Below are positions 32,601-40,098 of a stretch of 45,206 nt of DNA, one piece after another. The notes beneath the pieces were generated by a model, which worked only from the letters and a program-made list of their open reading frames with translations, made no database searches and had not been told where the DNA came from. This DNA comes from an uncultured Alphaproteobacteria bacterium (GTDB lineage Bacteria; Pseudomonadota; Alphaproteobacteria; Methylaequorales; Methylaequoraceae): assembly GCA_902563505.1 (NCBI GenBank), contig CACEXK010000009.1, positions 1-45,206 on the forward strand, written 5' to 3'. Position numbers and translations under genes: made by a program. Position 1 is the stretch's first letter; every line of letters starts with the position of its first letter.

Positions 32601-33526
32601 ACGTTTCTGTTAACGGTATTGCAGGTGTCATTGAAATCCCACAAGGTTTTTATGTGGGAACAACAATGGCAGAAGCATTACAAGAAAGAATCAATCAGAT
32701 TGAGGACTCAGCTGGAAGCGTTGGTGGTGGTATTACTGTAAAATATAATTCAACAACAAACAATTTTGTATTTACAAACGGTACAACTGGAAAAACCTCA
32801 ACGATAAAAGTAAAAGGTTCATCAAAATTTGGTCTTGATAATGTTGATTTGGGTGTTGGATCAATCCCACAAATTTACAACCTTACTCAAGCAACCAATT
32901 CAGAAGGTTTGGCTTTATATGTTGATGCAGCTGGAAACAAAGTAACAACCCCTCCTGCCAACTTAGTTGATGGATATTATCCACTATACATCGATGAAGG
33001 TGAATTAACATTCGATAAATCAGGTAAAATTGTAAGTCCGAAACAAGGTGTTCATTATGAGAAACAAGAAGCAGGTTTCAGTATTGATCTTGACATTGAT
33101 TTTACAAAATCTACTCAGTTAGCACAACCTTTCTCGGTGACAACTGTTAATCAGGATGGTTTTACATCAGGAAGACTGGATGGTTTGGAAATTGACTCAT
33201 CAGGAACAGTTAGAGCGAACTACACTAATGGACAAAACAATCCACTAGGTAAAATCGTATTAGCAAACTTTAACAACCAAAACGGTCTTAAACAGATTGG
33301 TAACTCAACTTATGTTGAAACTGCAGTTTCGGGTACTGCAACAGTTGGTGAAGCTGGTGCGGAAGGTTTTGGAACGGTACTTTCTGGTTCACTTGAAAGA
33401 TCAAATGTTGATATTACTGAAGAACTTGTGAACTTAATTACTGCGCAAAGAAACTTCCAAGCAAATGCAAAATCAATTGAAACAACTGCTGCAACAACTC
33501 AGGCAATTGTTAACATCAGAATGTAG
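29609..33526 (+). CDS. flgE: Very large flagellar hook protein FlgE
   Basis: A 1305-residue hook protein, roughly three times the usual 400-450. The N-terminal core SFYTALTGLNGAQSDISATS, NTTGFKRSRAEFGDIF, and the later LDMAISGQGFFSL, as well as the C-terminal SGSLERSNVDITEELVNLIT with AQRNFQANAKSIETT, are canonical. The extra length is a Thr/Ala/Asn-rich central region with beta-domain modules; segments near residues 350-400 (INVDNSDQPVNIDIRPGSYN) and 995-1040 (VFNVSVNGIAGVIEIPQGFY) resemble flagellin hook-IN repeats. AGAGGAG precedes the ATG. Codons look richer in G and C than neighbours, consistent with high expression. Confidence 0.93.
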   Translation: MSFYTALTGLNGAQSDISATSNNIANVNTTGFKRSRAEFGDIFATSPLQNASSSIGSGTILKSVKQQFTQGNITSSLNVLDMAISGQGFFSLKPSLTSGQTVYTRNGSFNVNNDRYVTDSSGQYLLTFPVNDDGSVTAKDLTSAVPLQLPVTSGTPKATTSIELGVNVSATSDVITDNAQFASGYVFNQNDPTTYNNSTSITIFDDLGNPTIATIYFIRSQAASAADPTNKYETRLVINDTVIDPDLVKAVNDTKQPIFIDRFGQQTTKVPDDNYFLEGKGSALYKQDDLRTLVDSTPAKITGESSGFDFGEEGDKTVTVVTDPMKFASTRESGDTTSNIYWGKNFMTINVDNSDQPVNIDIRPGSYNAAQLSTEIQRAINAAYGDDKKIQIVQNVDDTLTIDLLKLNADGTSTGLTTAVSVDLLGNSYVSDREGIVLTGASPDFTREQFLAHSQARLNAALNEYAVNTSDVVDKAAALGVDKNLFYRASGKTIGTVLDQNQVYSFAHRTAKDAGGATSNTNANLQARVPLSTTRYMTYSYYGKTPQLNVYDTQTAMANNPGGATANANQCVVYDQSENTVRFHFGTTNPPLSANSKIRVMGKFYNATADTTNGDFINGREFTVSSVGSESVGGNLQYYVECSTAGMNFPDSDFNLALTTANTNNKAYIYSAESTAVEAYFEGAQNVYKGADVDFSNKKLVIREIGNTTKHDYTNAQMVAKTTAAGAAKNIVDDFDEIFALKDDKTATGTAVDSAASIGIGTNNTAANHDLYLNGDGTATDKTKPATHWVDEKDPPIEVTYDVLNQRLQFEVDRNLIGTGTNSNFNSFKIYGASTATTTNNLGIPTADDTTETLIRGGEKFSAGTFVADGAEIQLNDKRFGVTVGYNSELKAFEFSSGTTGETIAANGAIGVTAAQTASDISVGRYLLSTTDGSVTDATDFFSGDNNLLGVGVTKTNAIKTEAKGLAAKAAQAIGASATEDLTQVFRLSTTNNENVFNVSVNGIAGVIEIPQGFYVGTTMAEALQERINQIEDSAGSVGGGITVKYNSTTNNFVFTNGTTGKTSTIKVKGSSKFGLDNVDLGVGSIPQIYNLTQATNSEGLALYVDAAGNKVTTPPANLVDGYYPLYIDEGELTFDKSGKIVSPKQGVHYEKQEAGFSIDLDIDFTKSTQLAQPFSVTTVNQDGFTSGRLDGLEIDSSGTVRANYTNGQNNPLGKIVLANFNNQNGLKQIGNSTYVETAVSGTATVGEAGAEGFGTVLSGSLERSNVDITEELVNLITAQRNFQANAKSIETTAATTQAIVNIRM

Positions 33527-33553
33527 ATTCATAGAGTTTAAAGGAGTTTTATA

Positions 33554-34345
33554 ATGGACAGAATGTCACAAACAGCATTGAATAGTATGAAAATGCTGAT
33601 GGAAAACCAGATCGCAACCGCACATAATCTTGCGAATCTAAACACGCCTGGTTTTAGACAAGATGTAATAACTGACTTCAGCTCAATATATATGAATAGA
33701 GAAAATGGATTAGAACCTAGAATTGTTACAGCAAGAGAGGTTGGTAAGTTCAGTGTTGAACAAGGCACTTTAGAAAGTACACAGAATCCTCTTGATGTTG
33801 CTATTAACAATCAAGGATATTTCGTAATTCAACCAAAAAATGGGGGTGAACCTGCTTTGTCTAGAAGAGGTGACTTTCAAATAAATGAAAATGGTGAACT
33901 TCTGGACGGAGCTGGTAATTTGGTTTTAGATGCTGGCTTACAACCAATGGTTATTCCAGCTTTCAGAAAAATAAATATAACTTCTCAAGGTGAAATTTTA
34001 ATTGATGCATTGGGTGCAGAACCGGGTGCATTACCTGTAAATGTTGGAAATCTTGCTACCCTTGTCCCGGAAGAAGGAGCAAGGCTTAAAAAAACACTTG
34101 ATGGTCATATCCGTTATGAACCAAATTTAAATGAAGATGGAACTGAAGAAATAATTCCAATCGAACCAAATCAACAAGCTAAACTAACATCAGGTTTTCT
34201 GGAGAAAAGTAATGTTAATGCCATCGAGGAAATGGTTAATACAATAGATCAAATGAGAAAGTTTGAAATGCATGTTAAAATGATTCAAATGACCGAAGAA
34301 CTTGATGCAGCAGGTGCTAGTTTAATGAGATTACCAGGTCTCTAA
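33554..34345 (+). CDS. flgF: Flagellar proximal rod protein FlgF
   Basis: A 263-residue rod protein. It starts MDRMSQTALNSMKMLMENQI, with ATAHNLANLNTPGFRQDV as the conserved FlgF N-terminus. TLESTQNPLDVAINNQGYFV and the LSRRGDFQINENGEL block follow, and KLTSGFLEKSNVNAIEEMVN closes the core. AAGGAG precedes the ATG. It is last in the flgBCDEF operon. flgG, normally next, is instead at 16583. The stop overlaps the convergent metallo-hydrolase by 4 bases. Confidence 0.92.
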   Translation: MDRMSQTALNSMKMLMENQIATAHNLANLNTPGFRQDVITDFSSIYMNRENGLEPRIVTAREVGKFSVEQGTLESTQNPLDVAINNQGYFVIQPKNGGEPALSRRGDFQINENGELLDGAGNLVLDAGLQPMVIPAFRKINITSQGEILIDALGAEPGALPVNVGNLATLVPEEGARLKKTLDGHIRYEPNLNEDGTEEIIPIEPNQQAKLTSGFLEKSNVNAIEEMVNTIDQMRKFEMHVKMIQMTEELDAAGASLMRLPGL

Positions 34346-35376
34346 TTCAAGATAACTGATTCACCGTGCTTTAATACCTTAAATCTGTTGATATCAACTT
34401 TATATTTGAGAAGACTTTCTTCTAATTTTCTCGGAGGCTCATCAACAGGTTCAAAACTAAGAATAAAAGTTCCCCAATGCATTGCGACTGCAAATTTTGC
34501 ATCAAGATCAATAAAAGTTTTCACCGCTTCCTCTGGATTAAGATGACTATTCTTCATAATATATCTAGGTTTATAGGCACCAATCGGAATGGCAACAATA
34601 TCAGGGGATCCCAAGTGATTTTTAATGTCAACAAAATCTTTTGTATATCCTGTATCCCCTAAATGCAAAAACTTTTTCTCGATATGTTCGATCCACCAGC
34701 CACCCCATAAAGATTTATTTTTATCAAATAATGTTCTTTTTGACCAATGTTGAACTGGTGTAAACACGAATTTGGTTTCTGAAATTATTATTGACTCCCA
34801 CCAATCAAACTCTTTGACATTGTCGATACCATTTTTTTTTAACAATTTTTTATCTCCCAGCGGTACAAGGAAAAGAGCATTGGGAAATTTTTTGTATATG
34901 AGCTTCAAAGATTTTATGTCTAGATGATCATAATGATTATGACTCACAGCAACTACATCAACATTAGGTAAATTATTTTCATTTAAAAGTGACGGAACAA
35001 ATCTTTTAGGGCCTAGATAAGAAAAAGGAGATGCCCTAGATGTCAGATGTGGATCAATTAATATGTTTAAATTAGTATTTTGATATAAAAAAGTTGAATG
35101 ACCAGACCAAGTCAAAACATGTTTCTCTTTTTTATAAATTATTTTATTAATTTCAGATACCTGAAAATCTTTTGTTTTAGGGGGGGCAAAAATGTTTTTG
35201 AAAAAGAAATTAAAAAATTTTCCTTTATCTATTTTGGTTTCACCAATGTAATTATTGACATAACGATTTTTTTCATCCATTTTGGCAATCTTGCTCATTT
35301 TAGTCTGTTGAAATGTGCAAGATGTAAAAAAAAAAAGAAGAAATATCGCTCTTCCTAGATTAATTGTATATGTCAT
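34342..35376 (-). CDS. MBL-fold metallo-hydrolase lipoprotein (NAPE-PLD/UlaG-like)
   Basis: About 344 residues of the metallo-beta-lactamase fold. The first 22 residues end in a lipobox (FFFTSC), so the enzyme is probably membrane-anchored outside the inner membrane. The metal motif SHNHYDHLD, then TPVQHWSKRTLFD, LHLGDTGYTKDF and AVAMHWGTFILS give the usual ligands. The pattern WSGHSTFLYQ with NILIDPHLTSRASPF and ARY-type IPIGAYKPRY resembles NAPE-PLD-like phospholipase relatives; the substrate is unknown. The ATG at 35376 overlaps the start of the divergent EamA gene by 7 bases. Confidence 0.82.
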   Translation of the reverse strand: MTYTINLGRAIFLLFFFTSCTFQQTKMSKIAKMDEKNRYVNNYIGETKIDKGKFFNFFFKNIFAPPKTKDFQVSEINKIIYKKEKHVLTWSGHSTFLYQNTNLNILIDPHLTSRASPFSYLGPKRFVPSLLNENNLPNVDVVAVSHNHYDHLDIKSLKLIYKKFPNALFLVPLGDKKLLKKNGIDNVKEFDWWESIIISETKFVFTPVQHWSKRTLFDKNKSLWGGWWIEHIEKKFLHLGDTGYTKDFVDIKNHLGSPDIVAIPIGAYKPRYIMKNSHLNPEEAVKTFIDLDAKFAVAMHWGTFILSFEPVDEPPRKLEESLLKYKVDINRFKVLKHGESVILN

Positions 35377-36236
35377 TTTTAATTTGCATAATTTCAGCCT
35401 TTTTTTGGGCAATATTTGATTTAACCAGAAAAATTTCTCTTCAATATATTGGACCTAAAATACTATTATTTTTATTTACTTTCGTCCAATTAATCATATT
35501 CTTCATTTGGATAATTTTCGATGAGTTTTCAATAGTATTTACCAATTATTTTTTTCCAGGTTTGATTCTAATCATAATAGGAGTTATTTCAGCAATTCTT
35601 TTCTTAGAAGCAATTAATTCCTCTGAACTTAGTTTAACGATTCCCCTGCTCTCATTTTCACCAATTTTTAGTTCAGTATTTTCATTTATATTTTTAGATG
35701 AAAAGCTCAAATATATTCAGTATCTAGGTATTTTCTTTATACTTTTTGGAACTTTGATTCTCTACGCAAAGGAATTAAAGTTAAACTCTATTTTTCTGAG
35801 TATTAAAACAATTAAAAAAAATACAAGTGCAAAATTGATGTTATTGGTTGCTTTGATTTGGAGCATAACTCCTGTATTAGATAAAATATGTTTAAAAAGT
35901 AGTTCTATAAATATTCATGGTTTAATTCAATCATTGGGAATGCTTATATTTTTAATTTTTTTACTGAGAAAAAATTTCCTTAAACAACTTAAAGACATCA
36001 AAAAAGAGACCTTGAAGATAATTTCGTTCACACTCTTAGTTGGAACTTCAGCTACTATTCTTCAATTCTATGCCATTACATTAAACTTTGTTCCTATTAT
36101 GGAATCAATTAAAAGAGCTATTGGTCAATTTTCCTCAGTTTTTTTTGGTAAAATGTTTTTTCGAGAAAAAGTTACTTCTCAAAAAATCATCGGTATTATT
36201 TTGTTATCAATTGGAGTTTCTTTTATATTAAGATAA
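35370..36236 (+). CDS. EamA/DMT-family membrane transporter
   Basis: About 288 residues with ten predicted helices in two EamA repeats. The start MSFLICIISAFFWAIFDLTR resembles the first helix of the family. The first repeat includes LFLEAINSSELSLTIPLLSF then SPIFSSVFSFIFLDEKL, and the second QFYAITLNFVPIMESIKRAI with FFGKMFFREKVTSQKIIGI. Members export or import metabolites such as amino acids; the substrate cannot be predicted. The ATG overlaps the divergent metallo-hydrolase start, so each promoter must lie inside the other gene. Confidence 0.85.
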   Translation: MSFLICIISAFFWAIFDLTRKISLQYIGPKILLFLFTFVQLIIFFIWIIFDEFSIVFTNYFFPGLILIIIGVISAILFLEAINSSELSLTIPLLSFSPIFSSVFSFIFLDEKLKYIQYLGIFFILFGTLILYAKELKLNSIFLSIKTIKKNTSAKLMLLVALIWSITPVLDKICLKSSSINIHGLIQSLGMLIFLIFLLRKNFLKQLKDIKKETLKIISFTLLVGTSATILQFYAITLNFVPIMESIKRAIGQFSSVFFGKMFFREKVTSQKIIGIILLSIGVSFILR

Positions 36237-36243
36237 ATTTTTG

Positions 36244-37386
36244 TTATAAAGTTTTATTTCTTTTAAAATCTCTGTTATCTAGGAAAACTCTAAATTCTTC
36301 CATAAAGCCATTAAAGTTGGTTTTCATTGTAGTTGAGTAAGCACCCATTTCATCTATTTCTATAAAATCTCCTTCTTTTATAGAATCAGGAAGGAAGAAT
36401 GGACCTTTCATAAAATCATTTGAATCACATGTTGGACCATAAAAACTGAAAGGAACTAACTTGGATCTATTTTTTTTCGAGTTGAGTAATTTAACAGGAT
36501 ACCGAAAACCAAAATTTCCTGCATTATTAAGTGACCCATATATACCCTCATTTATGAACAACATCTTTCCTTTTCTTAAATCAACTCTTACAATTAATGA
36601 CATACATTCTGATACCAAGCATCTACCTGGCTCAGCCAACAATTTTACTTTTTTATTTAAGGATAAAATTTTTTTGAACTCATCACTTACTACTCTCAAA
36701 TAGTTTCTAAGTGGTGAGGGTTTTAAGCCTGGGTATTTAGATGGAAAGCCGCCACCGATATTTAAAAGGTCAATTTTCACATTGCTATTCTTCACAATTT
36801 CAAGAGTTTTTCTGAATCCTATTTTATATGCCTTAGGATTCATACATTGTGACCCAGTATGAAAAGTGATGCCAACTTTTAATGCATTATCTCTAATTTC
36901 TTTTAGTAAATTTGGAGCTGAATTATAATCAATACCAAACTTTCTATTGAGTTTTATCTTTGAAAAGTCATTGGAAGTTGAAATTCTTAAAAATAAATTT
37001 AAATCTTTCGCATTTTTAGTTTCTTGAATAATTTTTTTTAATTCACAGTTGTGGTCAATAGCAAAATTTTTTACACCAAAATTAAAGTATGCATCAAATA
37101 TCGCATGCCTAGGTTTTACTGGATTCATAAAATAAATTTTTGCGTCTGGAAATAATTTTTTTACAATTTTTATTTCATTGATAGATGAAACATCAAAGGA
37201 TTTTAAACCTAAATTATTCATTGAATCTAAAATAAATCTTGAAGGGTTGCATTTGACAGAATAAATCACTTCACCATCGAAGTTTTTCACAAAATATTTA
37301 ACACTTTTCGATAACTTTTTTGGTTTAAATAGATAAAATGGATATTTAACATCAGAAATATTTATTCGTTCAAGCGACTCAAGCAT
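36244..37386 (-). CDS. Type III (alanine racemase fold) ornithine/lysine decarboxylase
   Basis: A 380-residue PLP enzyme. The lysine that binds PLP lies in VIYSVKCNPS (about residue 45). HTGSQCMNP, LLNIGGGFPSKYP and LLAEPGRCLVSE follow. The catalytic FYGPTCDSNDFMKGPF has the Cys and Asp used at the dimer interface, and DEMGAYSTTMKTNFNGF closes the site. The enzyme would decarboxylate ornithine to putrescine, or lysine to cadaverine in dual-specificity members. The gene is monocistronic by position. Confidence 0.9.
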   Translation of the reverse strand: MLESLERINISDVKYPFYLFKPKKLSKSVKYFVKNFDGEVIYSVKCNPSRFILDSMNNLGLKSFDVSSINEIKIVKKLFPDAKIYFMNPVKPRHAIFDAYFNFGVKNFAIDHNCELKKIIQETKNAKDLNLFLRISTSNDFSKIKLNRKFGIDYNSAPNLLKEIRDNALKVGITFHTGSQCMNPKAYKIGFRKTLEIVKNSNVKIDLLNIGGGFPSKYPGLKPSPLRNYLRVVSDEFKKILSLNKKVKLLAEPGRCLVSECMSLIVRVDLRKGKMLFINEGIYGSLNNAGNFGFRYPVKLLNSKKNRSKLVPFSFYGPTCDSNDFMKGPFFLPDSIKEGDFIEIDEMGAYSTTMKTNFNGFMEEFRVFLDNRDFKRNKTL

Positions 37387-37452
37387 TTTAAATATTTGGT
37401 TTTTATAAAATTAATGGTTTAAAGATTATAAGAAAAAATTTAAATTTTATAA

Positions 37453-37480
37453 TTTTTTTTTTTTTTAAAGAAATTATAAT
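37453..37480 (+). promoter_or_regulatory. Poly-T tract and -10 box of the peroxiredoxin promoter
   Basis: Fourteen T residues (37453-37466) precede TATAAT at 37475-37480, which lies 7 bases before the ATG at 37488. If that box is used, transcription would start at about the start codon. The T-tract falls where the -35 and spacer would be. No Shine-Dalgarno is visible. Confidence 0.45.
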
Positions 37481-37487
37481 CAATTAG

Positions 37488-38135
37488 ATGTTAAGAATAA
37501 ATGATATATCACCTAACTTTGATGCTGATACAACAAATGGTAAAATAAATTTCCATGAATGGTTAGGTGACTCTTGGGGAGTGCTTTTTTCTCACCCTAA
37601 GAATTTTACCCCAGTATGTACAACTGAGCTAGGATACATGGCTAAAATAGAGGATGAATTTAAAATAAGAAATTGTAAAATCATTGGATTAAGCATCGAT
37701 TCACTTGAGGACCATAAATTGTGGTCTAAGGACATTGAGGAAACTCAGGGTGCCAAAGTTAATTATCCAATGATATCTGATGAAGATCTATCTATCGCTA
37801 AACTTTTTAATATGTTGCCTGCAGATGAGACTAATGATGGTAATAGGACGGCTATTACAAATGCAACAGTTCGATCGGTATTTCTGATTGATCCAGATAA
37901 AAAAATCAGAATGATGCTGACCTATCCAATGACAACTGGAAGAAATTTTGATGAAATTATAAGAGTTTTAGATTCTGTCCAATTGACTAGTAGAAAAAAA
38001 GTAGCAACGCCGGCTAATTGGAAAAAAGACCAAGATGTAATTATTGTTCCAGCAGTTTCTGATGAGGAAGCAAAAGAGTTGTTTGGAGATTTCAAGAAAA
38101 TTAAGCCGTATCTAAGATATACAAAAGTTGATTAG
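37488..38135 (+). CDS. 1-Cys peroxiredoxin (Prx6 type)
   Basis: A 215-residue thiol peroxidase. The peroxidatic Cys44 sits in HPKNFTPVCTTELG, with Thr41 two positions before it in the usual PxxxTxxC order. The conserved Arg is in TNATVRSVFLIDPDKKIRM. The extended C-terminal domain (TPANWKKDQDVIIVPAVSDE and KKIKPYLRYTK) is specific to the Prx6 group. It reduces peroxides and lipid hydroperoxides. Cys63 is not at a known resolving position, so 1-Cys chemistry is expected. Confidence 0.92.
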   Translation: MLRINDISPNFDADTTNGKINFHEWLGDSWGVLFSHPKNFTPVCTTELGYMAKIEDEFKIRNCKIIGLSIDSLEDHKLWSKDIEETQGAKVNYPMISDEDLSIAKLFNMLPADETNDGNRTAITNATVRSVFLIDPDKKIRMMLTYPMTTGRNFDEIIRVLDSVQLTSRKKVATPANWKKDQDVIIVPAVSDEEAKELFGDFKKIKPYLRYTKVD

Positions 38136-38136
38136 G

Positions 38137-38259
38137 TTAGCTTGCACATTTTTTTGAACAATACTTGACTGACGACCAATTATTTTTCCATTTCTTCCTC
38201 CATATAAACTTTTTATTACAAACTGAGCAAATTTTATGAGGTAAAAATATTTTTTTCAT
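38137..38259 (-). CDS. DUF2256 zinc-ribbon-like small protein
   Basis: A 40-residue reading frame from ATG (38257-38259) to TAA (38137-38139). The sequence MKKIFLPHKICSVCNKKFIW and RKKWKNNWSSVKYCSKKCAS has the DUF2256 pattern, with Cys11 and Cys14 (CSVC) and Cys34 and Cys38 (CSKKC) as likely zinc ligands. The family commonly lies beside cryptochrome/photolyase genes, as here. Its function is unknown. It begins one base after the DCC-protein stop and ends one base from the peroxiredoxin stop. Confidence 0.85.
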   Translation of the reverse strand: MKKIFLPHKICSVCNKKFIWRKKWKNNWSSVKYCSKKCAS

Positions 38260-38260
38260 C

Positions 38261-38611
38261 TTACTTTAATAGTTTCTTGTTTTTAATAAAAAGAATGTAG
38301 GCTGCGATTCTATATATATTTTTTAGCACTTGAAAAAAAAAAGGTTTTTTAAAAATTTTATAAAGAAATTTATACCTAGGAATATTTTTCCAGATGATTA
38401 AGAAAGCATCAGCTCCTGAAACTAATTTGTTATCGCTAATAATATGTATTTTTTTTAATAATTCTTCATAGGGTTTTGATGTCATTTTCTGAGCTGTCAA
38501 ATTGTTGGTAATATCTATCCACTCAATATTGTTTCTACATAATTTTTTATAATGATTAATTTCTGCCTTACAAATTTTGCAAGATTTATTGTAAAAAACT
38601 TTAATTGGCAT
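38261..38611 (-). CDS. DCC-family (DUF393) thiol-disulfide oxidoreductase-like protein
   Basis: A 116-residue protein with the thioredoxin-like start IKVFYNKSCKICKAEINHYK, where the CxxC is Cys11-Cys14 in place of the common DGDCPFC. The Asp of WIDITNN, and LVSGADAFLIIWKNIPRYKF, are also family features. DCC proteins are widespread and poorly characterised, and often sit beside photolyase genes. It overlaps the preceding photolyase-like gene by 11 bases. Confidence 0.85.
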   Translation of the reverse strand: MPIKVFYNKSCKICKAEINHYKKLCRNNIEWIDITNNLTAQKMTSKPYEELLKKIHIISDNKLVSGADAFLIIWKNIPRYKFLYKIFKKPFFFQVLKNIYRIAAYILFIKNKKLLK

Positions 38612-40094
38612 AAGTGTTTTCTTCCAAAAAAATATTAGCAGATTTAAATATTTTTTCTTTTCTATCTTTTTTCATTTTCTCTAAAACTTTAACCATCATT
38701 GATAACCTTGGGTTCTTTTGGAAAAAAAGCTTGTTTTTCTCAATAAATCGCCAGTATAGACCGTCCATCACATCGCACCATGGTCCTTTTTTAAAATCCA
38801 TCATCTTTAAAAAATATGCGGATCCACAGATATATGGCTTCGTGGCAAAAATCCCTCCCTCGCTGAAAAGACCCATCCCATAGACATTTGGAACCATAAC
38901 CCACTCTGATGAGTCAATGAACATTTCCATAAACCATTTATAGACAATCTTTGGATGAATTTCCGCGAGATTCATAATATTAGCTAAAATCATTAATCTT
39001 TCTATATGATGGGTCCAACCAAAATTTAGGGCATTTTTTATTGAATGATCCAATGGTTCAAGACCAGTGGTTCCTGAATACCAAGATGGTTTCATTTTTC
39101 TTTTATGTTTAAAAAAATTCTTATCTTCCATTAATCCATTAAAATTTTGATATACTCCTCTAATAAATTCTCTCCAGCCAATAATTTGCCTTACATAACC
39201 TTCATAGGAGTTCAATCTAATTTTTTTCTCACTTAATTTAATTTTTCTTATAATTTCTTCTGGAGTGATTAATCCAATATTTATAAGTGGACTTAAAGCT
39301 GAGTGGAAAAGAATATTATCCCTTTTATCTAATGCATCCTCGTAATCACCAAAATTATGAATCTTAGTTTTTAAAAAATTATTAAAACAATGCCATGCAC
39401 ATTTCCTAGTTGTTCCAATCCAAAAAGAATCAATATTACCGGGATGATCATTAAATTTGGAGTCAACAAGACTTTTTAGATTTTCTGTATGATGAGAAGT
39501 TTTGAAAATATATTTTTTTGGAAGATTTATATCTTTGGGTAATTTTTTTCGATTTTCTTCATCAAAACTCCATTTTCCTCCAATTGGTTTATTAGTTTTA
39601 TCGATAAGAATTTTATATTTTATTCTTTGATTTTTGTAAAAACTAGCCAAAAAAGGTTTTCTTACATTTGATAAATAGTTTTTAAATTCATCTCTTGATG
39701 TAAGAAACATTGGTGATTTATGATAATTAATCTTAACTAAACCATCTAAAAGTTCGAGAATCTTTTTTTCAAATGGTTTGTCCTCTATCTCAAACAAAGA
39801 TACTTCAATAATTTTCATACTTTTTATTTGATTCTTTAATTTTTTTTCATAACTTAAGGAAAAATCACTTTCTTCAATTTTTTTATAAATTATTTCAAAA
39901 GATTCTTTCATCAATTCATCAGCAAAAGATCTCATAGCTGATAAAAAAAAAAGAATTTTATGTTTGTGATGTTTTTCATAAGTGCATAAACCTAGATCCT
40001 CTGCCATAAAAAAAATATGATCTTTTTTATATTTTTTAAAAAAATTTTTTTGAAATAGTTGGTTTCCTAAAATTAGGAATAGCTTTTGTTTCAT
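38601..40094 (-). CDS. Prokaryotic (6-4) photolyase/FeS-BCP-like protein lacking the Fe-S cysteine loop
   Basis: A 497-residue protein of the deoxyribodipyrimidine photolyase-related (FeS-BCP/CryPro) family. Family features include KLFLILGNQL at the start, FFMAEDLGLC, and the FAD-binding region with NILFHSALSPLINIGLI, YEGYVRQIIGWREFIRGVYQ, and HHIERLMILANIMNLA. In characterised members four cysteines bind a 4Fe-4S cluster, two in a CxxC loop before CPF-x-x-LYW. Here the segment is MMDFKKGPWCDVMDGLYWRF, without the CxxC loop; Cys440 may match the last ligand. It probably repairs (6-4) photoproducts or senses light. Confidence 0.85.
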   Translation of the reverse strand: MKQKLFLILGNQLFQKNFFKKYKKDHIFFMAEDLGLCTYEKHHKHKILFFLSAMRSFADELMKESFEIIYKKIEESDFSLSYEKKLKNQIKSMKIIEVSLFEIEDKPFEKKILELLDGLVKINYHKSPMFLTSRDEFKNYLSNVRKPFLASFYKNQRIKYKILIDKTNKPIGGKWSFDEENRKKLPKDINLPKKYIFKTSHHTENLKSLVDSKFNDHPGNIDSFWIGTTRKCAWHCFNNFLKTKIHNFGDYEDALDKRDNILFHSALSPLINIGLITPEEIIRKIKLSEKKIRLNSYEGYVRQIIGWREFIRGVYQNFNGLMEDKNFFKHKRKMKPSWYSGTTGLEPLDHSIKNALNFGWTHHIERLMILANIMNLAEIHPKIVYKWFMEMFIDSSEWVMVPNVYGMGLFSEGGIFATKPYICGSAYFLKMMDFKKGPWCDVMDGLYWRFIEKNKLFFQKNPRLSMMVKVLEKMKKDRKEKIFKSANIFLEENTYAN

Positions 40095-40098
40095 GTTT

